From: Flammula alnicola | Taxonomy: Eukaryota; Basidiomycota; Agaricomycetes; Agaricales; Strophariaceae | DNA: 64,000 nucleotides | Reading direction: 5' to 3' | Assembly: GCA_015499995.1 (NCBI GenBank) | Contig: JADNRV010000174.1 | Location: forward strand, 43,981-107,980 | Shown: positions 33,201 to 43,905 of the stretch, piece after piece | Position numbering within the stretch: the stretch's first letter is position 1 | How the letters are laid out: every line of letters begins with the position of its first letter | Notes under the pieces: model-generated | The model's input: the letters and a program-made list of their open reading frames with translations, nothing else | What the model was told of the DNA's origin: nothing | The model's database searches: none | Made by a program: the position numbers and the translations under genes

Positions 33201-34739
33201 AACCATATTATGTAATAGGTTCCATTAGCGTGACTTTGTCGAACGTCTCTTATTGTAATGCTCTGTAAGTAGTCTATCTGTAGTCTATCAAAGAACTATG
33301 TATATATTTCGGTAAGGGACCTAGCACGCCAAAGTGCTATGTAGCGGCCTATCGTTACTATGGCACTATACGATGCTATGGCCACAATAGGAATAGTATG
33401 ACATGCGATGGGAAAAATCACGGTTTGCTGATGTAATACAAGTGCTGCTGAGCCAATAAAATGAAGTTACGGTCTGTGGGGGGGGACCGAGTATGAGCGG
33501 GGGGGCTATTTTTAGTTATGGTGCATTTGGTGAACCATATGCGAAGTGGTCTTTTTACCGCCCGCTTGTTTTGGCGCTATTACTTTATGATGGGCGACAG
33601 CACGAACCTTGCCCTGCATACTGGGGACTTTGTGCTCGTTCACCTGGTGCTTTCCCCCGAGGGGGCCTTTCTTTGCACCTACGACTTTCTTGCCGGCATT
33701 TCGCTGGTCAGCGTGACTCTTCGAGTCCTGCTTTGCTTTGGCAGCAGTCACTTTCGAGCGCACACAGGATTCGGCAGCACGACGGATAAGATACTCTCTC
33801 TGTAAATTATTAAGTAAAAATGCGAAACAAATTATGGGCTTGGTTCACCTTGACAGGATCACTCTCGGCCAAGGCCCGCCTCCGGAATGGAGCATGTAAA
33901 CCGAATGTGCATGTATGAGCAAGCACGCGGTACGAGTCAGCATTCCAATGCATGTTGTGAGAGTTGGTGTCTTTCAAATGCTGGAAATCTGGACTGTCTT
34001 TGTCTGTCATAAAGAGAAATCAAAAATATGCGATGGTTTGGAAACGATGAACATACAGCCATTGAGTACATCAGGGTTAGCCGGAACAGGCCTAGGCACA
34101 GGGTGATAAGGACGCAGATGTTGGTTCGAATGGGGAGGCGGAGGGGCCCAGTTGTCCAGGGTTCCCAATAGAGCGTGTGTCGCTTCATGGATCACTGTAC
34201 CTGCTTGGGTATGCGGACCTGAGTTGTGGAATGCAGTGCCGAAAGAAACGTCCCCGGTGCGGCGGTCGGTTGTTCCTTGCCCCCTGAAGTAAGCGCCGTT
34301 ACTGGGGCTGATATATTGGGCATTCTCGACCTTGATTCTCCCATTCCTAAGAGTTTCGAAGTTATTTTCAATCTCTTGAAAGTTGTAGTGCGGGCCGAAT
34401 GCGTTCACAAGATGCGGGTGGGAAACACGGTGGCCTTGATTCAGTACATTTTGAACATTCAGAAGTTGTTGGTGTCCTGTTTGTGGTGTATAAGCTCAGT
34501 ATATTCGGAAGATTTGAGATAAATAGTAACAGAACTTACCGTTAGCTGTCGCGTCCCTGATTCTCGCCTGCTGAAGCGGTGACGCGTTTGTTGGTCCTAA
34601 AACACGCAACGGAGCGCCTGTAGAGAATAAGTAAAAAAATTATATAAGCAGAGTTGAATGAAGCAGGTGAACATGACTTACATTGGACTATGGCAGCAAA
34701 ATGGCCCACCAGAGCGATAACGAAAAGGTTGGGGAACAT
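30266..34739 (-). CDS. M35-like (aspzincin) metalloprotease, 3' end split by transposon
   Basis: Probable secreted zinc endopeptidase. The start at 34739 gives MFPNLFVIALVGHFAAIVQC, a signal peptide. Three introns with good ends follow. The zinc motif HEATH lies in AGTVIHEATHALLGTLDNWA, preceded by FRGQGTTDRRTGDVSFGTAF. A later exon HNMHWNADSYRVLAHTC matches the aspzincin region after the third ligand. An unusual Lys/Ala-rich tail follows (AKAKQDSKSHADQRNAGKK to KQAGGKKTTSH). Codons for AVAPVKKAK and the stop lie at 30266-30296, but a 3236-bp transposon now sits inside the tail. Read through into the element, the frame ends HMVHQMHHN-stop at 33512. The catalytic domain is thus intact and only about nine C-terminal residues change. 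The basic tail is atypical for secreted M35 enzymes. Confidence 0.75.
30304..33539. mobile_element. 3.2-kb TIR transposon inserted in the protease gene
   Basis: Inverted ends TATGGTTCACCAAA and TTTGGTGAACCATA are the tips of about 72-bp TIRs that include CATAACTAAAAATAGCCCCC and CTCATACTCGGTCCCCCCCC. Flanks read TGCGAAG on both sides (30297-30303, 33540-33546); an eighth matching base T is possible. Bridging the flanks restores the protease reading frame with one copy, so the duplication is real. The interior (for example a 185-codon Pro-rich minus frame at 32649-33206) shows no transposase I recognise. A non-autonomous element with an 8-bp-type duplication, hAT or P-like, is the likely class. 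Confidence 0.85.
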
Positions 34740-35282
34740 GGATTATGTAGAGGAACAAAAAGAAAGGTATGAAATCGGCGAAGGTTACCAGAACCTAGCT
34801 TGAAAAAAAAAGAAATCAGCTTATACTCGTAATCAGAGGGGCGGAATCAAGAGCGCCAAACCTAAGGATGTCTGTGGAAATTTGTGCAGAAAAGGAGTCG
34901 ACCAGCGCACTCGTTGAGGAATTTTCATTGACTCTTCACTCCCTTTTATAACTTTTTGGCCTACCTTTCACATCACGAATTCGAGGGCGCCGTCAGGAGC
35001 CCAGATCCCTACGGACCCTACCTTCGGGATAATCCTTCCATATTGTGGGTCCAAGAATTGCATCCACGAAACTAAAGGGAACAAGGTCGTCAGATCGGAA
35101 ACGCCGGATAATCATCTCTAATTGAAATACAAGGAAACGGGGTTTTTCATTCTTTGCACCTGGACGGTGCCTTACCACTCCATCACGCCTACTATTATAA
35201 TTTCGAGACAATTGCGTTCAACTTGAGCTCAGACACTCTCGGTGAATAACTACAACTTACGCTCTATGACTATCTCGCACGC
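34740..35282. other. promoter side of the protease gene
   Basis: Upstream region of the M35-like gene. A 72-codon minus-strand frame (34993-35211) is open but unrecognised. Nothing else identified. Confidence 0.35.
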
Positions 35283-36964
35283 ATGGGTTGTGGAGCGCGT
35301 ATCATCCTTGTGCCTCGCGGTAACCTCAGATATCGCACGGTCTCTTTTTTTTCCTTCATGTACTCGTACAAAGTGATATTTGTGCGTTCTCTTACTGATT
35401 TGATAGATTTAATTTACAGTTCACTCTGGCAAGTCGCCCTGCACATCTTTCCCTGTCCACCGAGCTTCAGACTCCTCCGCCGCATCATCCTGCGCCGCCT
35501 TACCAAGTAGAAAATCTTCAAAAGTTGCATAAGTGTCGTCCACATCGCGCCCGGTCATTGTATCTCCAATAATATCCTTCAACTCGATAGACGCCGTTGA
35601 ACCTGCTACGGCACCCTTCTCCACAATCTCTTCTGCAATTATCCGCGTCTTCCCCATCTGTTTCACATCAAAAGTGACTTTTATACGGGGAACGCCTTTG
35701 GGGCGAGGTGTCAAGCCCTTCAGGACGAGTTCTGCAATGACAGTGTTATCTGCCGCTCTCGGGGGTATTCCGACCACAACCTTGATCGTGGCAGTGTCCT
35801 GATAGTCTTTGGAAGTTGTGAAAAGGACGCTTTCCCTGCGTGGGAGATTCGAAAATCGCTTCATCGCCGTCGCGACGAACCCATCAGCTTTGACGATGCC
35901 CACACGGAGGGGAGTGGCATTGAAGACTTCTAGGTCGCTGTCCGACACGTTGTATAGACGGAGAGAGTTGGCAGCTGCATACTTGGCGAAGTTACTCTCC
36001 ACCAAAATTTCCACAGGAGGTGAATTTTCTCGGAATTTGGCTTTGAGCTGTTCGACAAGGGATGAGACAACATTAGGGGACGAGTTGAGGACGACGACGC
36101 GTTTCAAGCACGGGTAATCGACAATGACATTGTACTTGTCCGATCCGCCCTGGGTGGGGAGTTCCTTCAGCGCTGCCAAAGCTGGGTCCACAAGTTGTGC
36201 GATGAGATCAGAGGACTTGATCTCGATATCCCTGATGATAATTTCCTTGTCGATGGTCGTCTCGCGGATGTCCTCCTCTACCAGTGTACTAATCAAGCGT
36301 ACAGTAGCCGCATCGGGGCCAATCTCCAGCGCCAGCTCATTCTGTGGTGGATAAGGCACTTTGTTCAACGCAACCGTCAACACAATGTGGATGTTATCCA
36401 CAGTCCACACGATTTTGGAAAAGGCAGGAACAGTCTCGGCTGCTTTGGCGGTTGCCTTACGCTCTTCCTCGCTGAGGAAGGATGGGAGAGACAAGGTGAC
36501 TGGGCAAGCGAACGGCACTGGAATGGAGCTGGCGATCTTTTCGAATGTCGACACCAAATTGGACGAATCGAGGATTGTTTCTTGAAAAGAATGGGTGTAA
36601 TTCTCCTCTTCATTAGATATAACCTCGATAGAGATCGGGCTGCCAGCTGAAAGGCCAGTCAGTGCAATGCCAACGAAGAAAGGCATAATAATGGTCCTAG
36701 ATGAAGTGGATACGTTGAATGGGAGTAGGAATTCAGCACCGCAGTCCTAGGATGACCTTTTGACCGATCAGTCTGAGTCAGAGCATAACAAAGAAGCGAC
36801 CAGGCCCTCACGACGTGTATCTTGGCTGGAGCCGTCCACACATCATGCATGCATCATCAATAGTGTGTTCAATTCTATAACTTATCGGGACAATCATCAG
36901 CAGATGCGCCCACAGTTGTTATCAATTGATGATGCCGAATCTGGCGTTATCGGCTTAGGTCCTT
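35283..36964 (-). repeat. inverted segmental duplication, arm 2 inner part
   Basis: Inverted match to 22220-23955, including the shared promoter block around ATGATGCATGCATGGTGTGG (its inverted form lies near 36840-36860). Confidence 0.88.
35421..36686 (-). CDS. truncated Hsp70-like protein, copy 2
   Basis: Single-exon paralogue (421 residues) of the protein at 22498-23757. The same landmarks are present: IAQLVDPALAALKELPTQ, VVVLNSSPNVVSSLVEQ, PLRVGIVKADGFVATAMKRF, LKGLTPRPKGVPRIKVTFDV. It has two extra residues before SSDLIAQ and scattered substitutions, for example FACPVTL for FAWPVSL and SLRLYNVSDSDLEV for SLRQYTASHSDHFV. The conserved ATPase N-terminus is likewise absent. Start at 36686; upstream sequence is nearly the same as in copy 1 up to the divergent first exon of the Pro/Ser-rich unit 396 bp away. 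Both frames being intact supports a translated protein. Confidence 0.72.
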   Translation of the reverse strand: MPFFVGIALTGLSAGSPISIEVISNEEENYTHSFQETILDSSNLVSTFEKIASSIPVPFACPVTLSLPSFLSEEERKATAKAAETVPAFSKIVWTVDNIHIVLTVALNKVPYPPQNELALEIGPDAATVRLISTLVEEDIRETTIDKEIIIRDIEIKSSDLIAQLVDPALAALKELPTQGGSDKYNVIVDYPCLKRVVVLNSSPNVVSSLVEQLKAKFRENSPPVEILVESNFAKYAAANSLRLYNVSDSDLEVFNATPLRVGIVKADGFVATAMKRFSNLPRRESVLFTTSKDYQDTATIKVVVGIPPRAADNTVIAELVLKGLTPRPKGVPRIKVTFDVKQMGKTRIIAEEIVEKGAVAGSTASIELKDIIGDTMTGRDVDDTYATFEDFLLGKAAQDDAAEESEARWTGKDVQGDLPE

Positions 36965-37082
36965 CAATTTCATTCACAATCACACGCAGCGCCCACAGAC
37001 TTCCAATATGCGACATCATATTTATTGGGCTATTGTGTGTATTTCACGTTATTGTGTATACTCGTTTCGTAAAGACCAGATT
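36687..37082. promoter_or_regulatory. shared divergent promoter, uninterrupted copy
   Basis: This 396-bp gap lies between two head-to-head starts (Hsp70-like minus, MGGFGSRKRK exon plus). The same layout exists in arm 1, but there the 7.5-kb transposon is inserted at the point matching about 36965-36979. A bidirectional promoter is an inference from the layout. Confidence 0.5.
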
Positions 37083-39450
37083 ATGGGCGGGTTCGGATCT
37101 AGAAAGAGGAAAGAATGCTTCCATACAGAGGCAGAATCGGTCGGTGCGAGTATCGCCACGATGAGGAGGCCAAAGGCACGCTCCAAGTGAGTGTTTTTTC
37201 ATTTCTTATCATCATCTTTTATTGTTTAGCCTTCTTTTTTGAAACTGAGAAATCAAGCGGGGGACATGGGCAGGGCCGAAATCCAACTCGGCGTGGTAGT
37301 CCAACTCGTTCTCAGGATTCTCGCGACCCGTCCACCTGCTTTCCTTCAAATCGAACCCCACTTACTTTGCCTATGACTCCTCCAAGGGCCGATTCCATTT
37401 ACGCCCCCACCAGGTTATTCGTCTATGCTCTACCGGGTTGTCCGTCCGTGAATCTATCAGAATCACCCGTGCCTCTTCAAGTTCGCGTGTCCCGCCAGCA
37501 GCAGGTTTCGAGACCGCAGCCATGTCGACAGATGCTAGGAACAAGCGCGTGCCTTCTTTTCCCTCGTCTTTCGACGATTGAATACCCCAACGCCGCCCGC
37601 GCACCAGACTTCAAGTCCATGATAGCGTCAGATTATGTTGGGCATTCCATTTGTGGATCGAGCGAAGCTGCCGTTTGCGAGTGTGTTGGGTATGGTAGAG
37701 TAATGCGCAAGGTTCGTTCTTTCCTTCCTTTTCGTCTGCGCTGTCTCTTTTCCCAGCCATACATCATGCTGACGGTTGTTCTTTTCATCAGCTGTGAATT
37801 CGAAGACTTCCTCAAGCAATATGAGCATTTCGGTGACAGCGGGTACATTCTTTCTTTTCCCTCTTTTTCTGTATCTTTCTTCATTCGATTTGCCTACTGT
37901 TGGTTTTTTTGATCTTAAAGCATTCGTCTTTATGTCATTTTTCTCGTTTTTCACATCAGCATTCATTTCGTTGATTCTGATTCATCGTCTCATCGCTAGA
38001 TTCCTTACAGTGACCATATTCTTATGAACCTCGATAACGTCACCAAGCTCTCCTGTCGTTCCACTAGACCCTCCACGCCGCAGTCGTTAACACCAAGACC
38101 CCAATTAACACAGCCTTCACGTCAACCACTCATTGTTGTCGTTAACACCACAATCGATATCACCACAGCCTTCTACCTGCCCAGCTAACGCTACTGCTGG
38201 TGTTGTGGATGGGACTTTGGTGGGTCTGTATGGGGTGCGAAGGATGGTAGCGGTCCAGATAATCAAGCTATTGCTACTCCGGCCTTGGGCCCAGCTGACG
38301 CCGCAGAGGTTGAGAAAGCGAAATCAGAGAATCGGGAGGCCGTTAAAGTCGTATAGGAGGTGTCGACACCTGCTTCTCCTTCCCTGCACATCGAGCCTCC
38401 GACGCCTGAGGTACCTCAGGAGGCTGTTATGCCTTCTCCTCCTTCACAGCCTCCGATTTTGGCCCTTGCTCCCAAGAAGTCCTCTCCACTCAGCATACGC
38501 GTTACGCTGCGGCGCCACCCTCCTGCGAAACGGTCGTGATTCTCGTCTTCGCTTATACTGCCTCTGCCTCCGCCGGGACCTATCCCAGCTACGCCTCCGC
38601 TCCTATATCGACGACAGAGTGCTTTCTCTACCTCCAACGTCACTCGCAAACCAAACTTCTACCCCCGAATTCGACGAGTCCGCAATTGGGGGATAACATC
38701 TCCCTTCAAGCCAGTTCACGTTAAGCATCCCACTGCTGGCTCGAGCGAAGGAGCCGTTGAGGAGTGTCTTGGGGATAGGATAGAGTTCAAGTACCCAAGG
38801 TTCGTTCTTCATTTGTGCTTTTTGGTTTTTATCTATCTTTCTTGATATCGTTCTTAATGCTTTTCTCTCCCTTCCGTGTCATTACCCATCGTGCTTTGCT
38901 TACGCAGACTCTTTTCATCAGAGCTGAATTCGAAGATCTCTCAAGCAGTATGGCTGTGTCGTCGATGGCTACTGAGGGTACGTTCTCTCGTCTTTTGCAC
39001 CTCCTCCCCCTTTTCTCTCTCATAGTTCGAATGTTATCATTGTTCTTTGAATCTTCACGGATTTCTCTTTTCTCGTCCTTATTTACCTTTTGGCCTTCAT
39101 CTTCATCGATTCTAATTCATCATCTCCATCTCAAGGCTCATCGCCAGCGGATTCCTCGATAACAAGCAACACCTGCTCCTGACCCCCCTACCACTGCACC
39201 TTCATCAATATCAACGATGAGCCCGACTTCTCCACTTCTCAATCACCTTCCGAGGACCCAGCTGCGCAGCATCTGGAGCAGTCTCATCCCAAGCCTGCGT
39301 TGGTTTCTTCATCATCACGCTGGGATTATGTGGGATGGTCATCGAACTCTGCGGCGCCACTTGCGCAGGGCGCTGCCACTGCCAGTTCATCGACCTTTTA
39401 GCTGCTTTCCCAGCTTTCTTGGGCTAAAACCTTTCTGTCTGTCTTCAGTC
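37083..39450 (+). pseudogene. Pro/Ser-rich repeat-family gene, copy C (degenerate)
   Basis: Plus-strand counterpart of copy A. The first exon, 37083 to about 37186, reads MGGFGSRKRKECFHTE..MRRPKARS with donor gtgagtg, nearly identical to copy A. The next exon has lost about 11 bases relative to copy A at its start, shifting the frame. Recognisable later parts are SIYAPTRLFVYALPGCPS, SEFEDFLKQYEHFGDSG after an intron, the Pro-rich block (TPEVPQEAVMPSPP in one frame) and Ser-rich exons to about 39450. Many splice signals remain but frames are broken. Function unknown. The conserved first exon and promoter suggest it may still be transcribed. Confidence 0.5.
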
Positions 39451-39581
39451 CTCAAGCTTCAGCTCTCATGTGCGGCACTTTTATCACTCACAATATTTTC
39501 TTTAGCAGGTTCCTCGCCGTCGGAAGATTCCACATCCCGTCAACGTCGAACGCCCCTCCGTCGCCACTATTACCCTCAAGT

Positions 39582-40160
39582 TCAGCCTATGGCATGTTTA
39601 TGGACGGCAGCAGAGAGATGTAGTGGATTCTCCTCATCTGTTTCTTTGTCCTGAACATCTTCGGATGCGTTCATTTCAGCCAGGGGTCGTTTTGCATTCT
39701 CCAACTCGCGAATCTTCTCCTCTATGGCCTTCCTTTGCACCTCTCGTTCAGCATCAGCCTCCTGTTGTGTACGTCGCTTCTGCTTCTCAGGCGCTCCGGA
39801 AGTCGGTCTCGGGATTCGACCTGACCTGGTTTACGGGAACGGGCGGTCTTGCCTTGCTGACGTTGCAGCTGGTTCATGCCAGTCTCGTCTTCCTCACTTC
39901 GTTTGTGTGGGCGGTTGATTGTCGACCTCATCTGCTGGTATTGCGGTCTTTCGGCCACGTTTATGTGAAGGGGCTTTGATAGGCGCCGCCTCCTTTGCCA
40001 CGCACGTCATCAGTGTCTCTGTGTCCGTCAACAATCGTGGTCCTTTTTGGGACGGTTTCGACCTCTGCGTGGCTGCTCCAATTCCGCATTGGTGGTCGTT
40101 GTTTGGTGATCGGGGTGGTAAGTTGTTCCTTCCTCGATCCTTGGGCTTTTGTTCTGAGTA
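39582..40160 (-). pseudogene. relic of a coiled-coil hypothetical gene
   Basis: The minus-strand frame ending at 39582 reads RTQQEADAEREVQRKAIEEK, then KIRELENAKRPLAEMNASED and DEENPLHLSAA, clearly coding-like and coiled-coil forming. Upstream, two other frames give EEDETGMNQLQRQQGKTARS and HKRGRKTAIPADEVDNQPPT. The sense switches frame at least twice without usable splice sites, and stops lie between. It looks like a frameshifted copy of a basic, coiled-coil hypothetical protein. I do not know its function. Confidence 0.5.
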
Positions 40161-41029
40161 GGATGGGTGATCATGGGTCCACGGCTTCGCGATGTTGGAC
40201 CACGATTAGCGACGCCAGGTTTTTGGAGCGGGCGTTGGCCATGAGAACGATGTAGAAATGGTTGAATGTACATAGATTGTACCTTGTGGAATGGATAGGT
40301 GTTTGCGCGTTGAGATATGGAAAGAAGTGAAGTCGCTGACGTGTCCAAGCGATTGAGAAGTGAGCCGACTTCAACCTCCCGTCGCGACGTATTATGTTCC
40401 TTTTTTTTTCAAGTCGGAACTTCTTGTCTAAGTGCTCTTCTCGACGCCGACTAGTAAACCTGCCACATAAATTTCCTATGACCTCCTTCGATTGTTCAGT
40501 ATGCGGACGCAAATGTCACTCTCGTCTCATGGTGGCCTTTGCCGCCGTAAGAATGTTATCCGTTCCACAATTCCAACCTCAAAGGTGCCGACTTTCAAAA
40601 CTTTGTGGCATGTGCCGACTCATCACTAGGTTCGGATCAAGCCCTTTGTCAGCTTCCGGTGTTTATTTGTATATAGTTGCTTTCAGCAAAACCTGACAAG
40701 GGGCTTGCTTCAAAGTGTCACGCTCAGTAAAAAGCAAAGTCGCGCAAAGTTGGACAAAGTCATCAATATTCATAGGAAAGTCGGCTAGAGTCAGTTAAAA
40801 GTCATGCATTGACGGATCTCAGGTCAACTTTGCCTTGGCATCGCAAACCTAGTCATTTCATAGTCGTACATCAATCATACTCCAGTCAGAGAGTTTAGGA
40901 GTTGGGAAACCTGTCCGTAGCTCACCCACTTTCACATCAAATTCGAACTGAGCGATATTTTCGTTTTGGCCGCTGTGAGAAAATATTCATGTCACGTGAA
41001 TCTGATGTTCAAATTCCAAACTCGTCAAC
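40161..41029. other. intergenic; no supported feature
   Basis: Short frames occur on both strands and none is convincing. A loose set of AAAGTCG/AAAGTTGG words lies at 40720-40800. Nothing else recognised. Confidence 0.35.
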
Positions 41030-41460
41030 TTGAACTTGTCTTCTTCTCAACCACTTCGTCGAAGCTCCGTCTTGCACAAAAGCCTGGCTAAAAGAACTGG
41101 TGAGTTCTTTCCTTTAGTTTTATTCTGCATGCCCAGTAAACCCCCTTTCACTGCAGGACTTGTGCGGATACCCCAAACACTCAATGTCGAGCGGAATGTT
41201 TGGATCCATGGAGATTCGAGGGGGGCGGGTTTCGGACCAAGGTATGTCATGTTTTCTCCTTTCCTTTCCTAACCACCGCTGATTCATTTTGCACTCCTCA
41301 TGTTCTGTTCTTTCAACCATTGCAGATGAAACCGAGTAAGTCCAGTACCTCCCCGTCATTTGAACCAACCCTCAATTTCATAGAACAGAACCAATGCAAG
41401 GATACAAGCTATGGGGTGCAAAGGGGTCAACAGGTTCTTGGCTGGGTTTTGGGGTTATGA
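41030..41460 (+). CDS. candidate small gene ending at a MITE
   Basis: Three open pieces are joined by well-formed introns (gtgagttc..ctgcag near 41100-41157; gtatgtca..ttgcag near 41242-41326; gtaagtcc..catag near 41338-41383). One chain reads SCTKAWLKEL, CGYPKHSMSSGMFGSMEIRG, DETEQNQCKDTSYG and GWVLGL-stop at 41458-41460. The stop falls inside the 8-bp target duplication of the adjacent MITE. The splice pattern suggests a real or recently real gene. I do not recognise the product and its start is not fixed. The true 3' end may have been displaced by the insertion. Confidence 0.3.
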
Positions 41461-41461
41461 T

Positions 41462-42077
41462 TAGTGTTTTGAAGTCCGGTCCAGTCCGGTCTTTTGGCCC
41501 CCAGGGACATAGACCGAGACTGAGACCGGTCCATATACATCCCAAGATGTCAAAAAACCGGACTGGACCGATTCAGACCGGTCTACGTCGGTCTTTTGCA
41601 GTCTTGGACCGGTCTGAACCAGATTCCGGTCTTAACCAGTCTTAACCGGTCTGAGACCGGTTTTTCGATGCAAACCACCAGTAATTTGATATATATGTAT
41701 CAGTAATATTTGTAGACATGATATATACCTTGAAATTGAGCCCTGGAACGTTAAATTTCGTTGAGAATTGACTGTTCTACACTAATATTCCGCATTTTCT
41801 ACTCTTTTAGACACTTTTTGATTGTTTTATTTATTTCTCAGCCAAAACTTTACCAATCTGGATGCCCTTGGGGCCGATTTGAAGGGATAAATCAGGGCTA
41901 AAAAGTAGCCGGTTCAGACCGGTCTTAACCGCAAAGACCGGTCCACCGAGACCGGTCTTTTTGCGGTCTTTGATTCTCAAAAATCAAAAGACCGGACTGC
42001 TGGTCCGGTCTTTTTGCGGTCCAGTCCGGTCTGGTTGCGGTCTTTTTCCAGTCCCAAGACTGGACCTTTAAACACTA
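41462..42077. mobile_element. 616-bp hAT-like MITE rich in GACCGG motifs
   Basis: Ends read TAGTGTTTTGAAGTCCGG and, inverted, TAGTGTTTAAAGGTCC. Both flanks read GTTATGAT (41454-41461, 42078-42085), an exact 8-bp target duplication. Both subterminal parts (41475-41670, 41915-42075) are packed with copies of GACCGGTCT and GTCCGGTC on both strands, likely transposase-binding arrays. No coding capacity. Confidence 0.9.
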
Positions 42078-42085
42078 GTTATGAT

Positions 42086-43620
42086 AGCTCTATATAGCTT
42101 CATTTTAATACATGTGTAGCGTCTGACATATAATATATTTGTTTTATGTGCTTTGTTACTTGTAAATGATTGGAATGACTAGATATGACTTTTATATGAC
42201 TATTTTCACAACGAAATGGCCGCATATTGGGTCTGACTGATGTTTGACTAGTGTGTGACCTGCGTCTGACAATTTACTGACTATAGACAACATTAACCTG
42301 TTCCCGCAAGTCAAAAATGCGTTCCCCAAAGCAGATAATAGTCAGTGAAAGGTAAGTTGTTCTATTTTCGACTATTTCATGACCAATTCATGACCAACTA
42401 CTGACTTCATTTTTTACTGAGTGTCACGATTGAGGGGGTTTGGTCGCTCGCGACGCTTGAAGCCATTTCCGCGCGCATTTACCTAGTTATTCGCGCGTTT
42501 TTTAGTATAACATACGATACAAACATTGTACTACTCACACTTTTTTCAAACAACTTTATTAATGACCTGTGAGCTGTCTAAGTAGGTATCTTGACCCCAT
42601 TTCCTTTCCTGCCTTCTAGAGAGGGTAAATCTTAAATTTGGACTGTGGCAGTTTGGCATATCATTTTTGCAGTATATATAAAGATGGATCCTGAGCCTCT
42701 TGTGAATAGAGTTTGTATTGCTGTGGCAAAGAGCTGTATACTATAGTAGCGTTGTGGTATCGTTTTGCTTACAAGTCACGTGATTGGATAACCCATAAGC
42801 GCCCTTTATCCCAAGTGAGATCGATTAATGATTTTTGCAAGATTGGCTGTCTTTTGGGAGTATATGAGTTGGTGTGGTGTTTTGAGCCCATTGATATGCT
42901 GAGTATAGAGAGCAATGCGCTTAGTGCACGGCGCGCCTTGCATAGGCCTGAACGCGCGTATGTGACACGCGTGACGCAGCTCATCACGGTGAGCCGGTCG
43001 GTCAATGGAAACACATTTCCAACAGCGGGCAGTTCTGTAACCTAAAAATGAGTATCTAGAACTTATAAAACATATAATGCGGGAGTAATGCCCAAGCGCC
43101 CCATGAATTGGTTGAAAATCTGCGATGATAAGTCAAAATTAAGAAATTTGCATGTTTCGGCCACACATAGTGCTGTACTGTAAACAATTTTTATGTATTT
43201 TTATTTTTGAGTAGATAGACACTTGGGAATACATTTTAACTACAGTATGTACTTTTACTTTTGTTTGTGCGTCAATTTTTGAGGGAGAGCGACAGGAATA
43301 AGTAAACCCCTGATTTTGATGCATTCCGAGTCTGAAGCAAGCCCCTTCTGCGAAGGAGCCGCTGCTTGCGCGGCAGCTTCGCCATACCCAGGGATATCCA
43401 AAACGGGCGACGCGACCGATTACGACCGAAGCGACCAATGTTGACCGATTTTCACCGAACGAAGCAGCACGTGAAACCACGTCATCATATGACGCAAGCC
43501 GAGACCAACTGACGTCCAACATCAGTCCAAATCCATCTCACAATCACACAACGACACAACGCCAGACGCCGACGCTTCAGATCGTGCCTATCGCGCTCTC
43601 CTCAGGTCACCACATGGGCC
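42086..43620. other. gene-poor stretch with unrecognised short frames
   Basis: A 110-codon plus frame (42713-43045) and a 127-codon minus frame (43139-43522) are open, but both lack recognisable motifs and splice support. AT-rich sequence with TGACTA words lies at 42230-42420. Confidence 0.35.
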
Positions 43621-43629
43621 GGGGCACCC

Positions 43630-43905
43630 ACACAGGCAACTTGCCCACCACACAGGCGACTTGCCCACCACACGGCACCGGCACCACCAGTGGTCGAAAT
43701 GTAACTGTCGAAATGTACCACCAGTGTCGAAATGTACCACCAGTGTCGAAATGTACTCATTAGCCTCATCCCAGCTTGCCTTTCGGGCACTTGTCGACGT
43801 CGATTAATCCCAACTCTCGTATCAACTCTCATACGTCGATTTAATCTCAACTCTCGTACGTCAATTTAATCTCAACTCTCGCACGTCGATTTAATCTCCT
43901 CTCTC
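43630..43905. repeat. cluster of short tandem repeats
   Basis: Three different arrays follow one another: about two 20-bp units around ACTTGCCCACCACACAGGC (43635-43675), four units of about 19 bp containing GTCGAAATGTACCACCAGT (43693-43758), and about four 26-bp units containing ATCTCAACTCTCGTACGTC (43808-43900). Confidence 0.8.

Noticed and set aside
32649..33206. 185-codon Pro-rich frame inside the 3.2-kb transposon as a transposase
   Set aside because: The composition is low-complexity and no DDE/DDD or zinc-finger pattern is visible.
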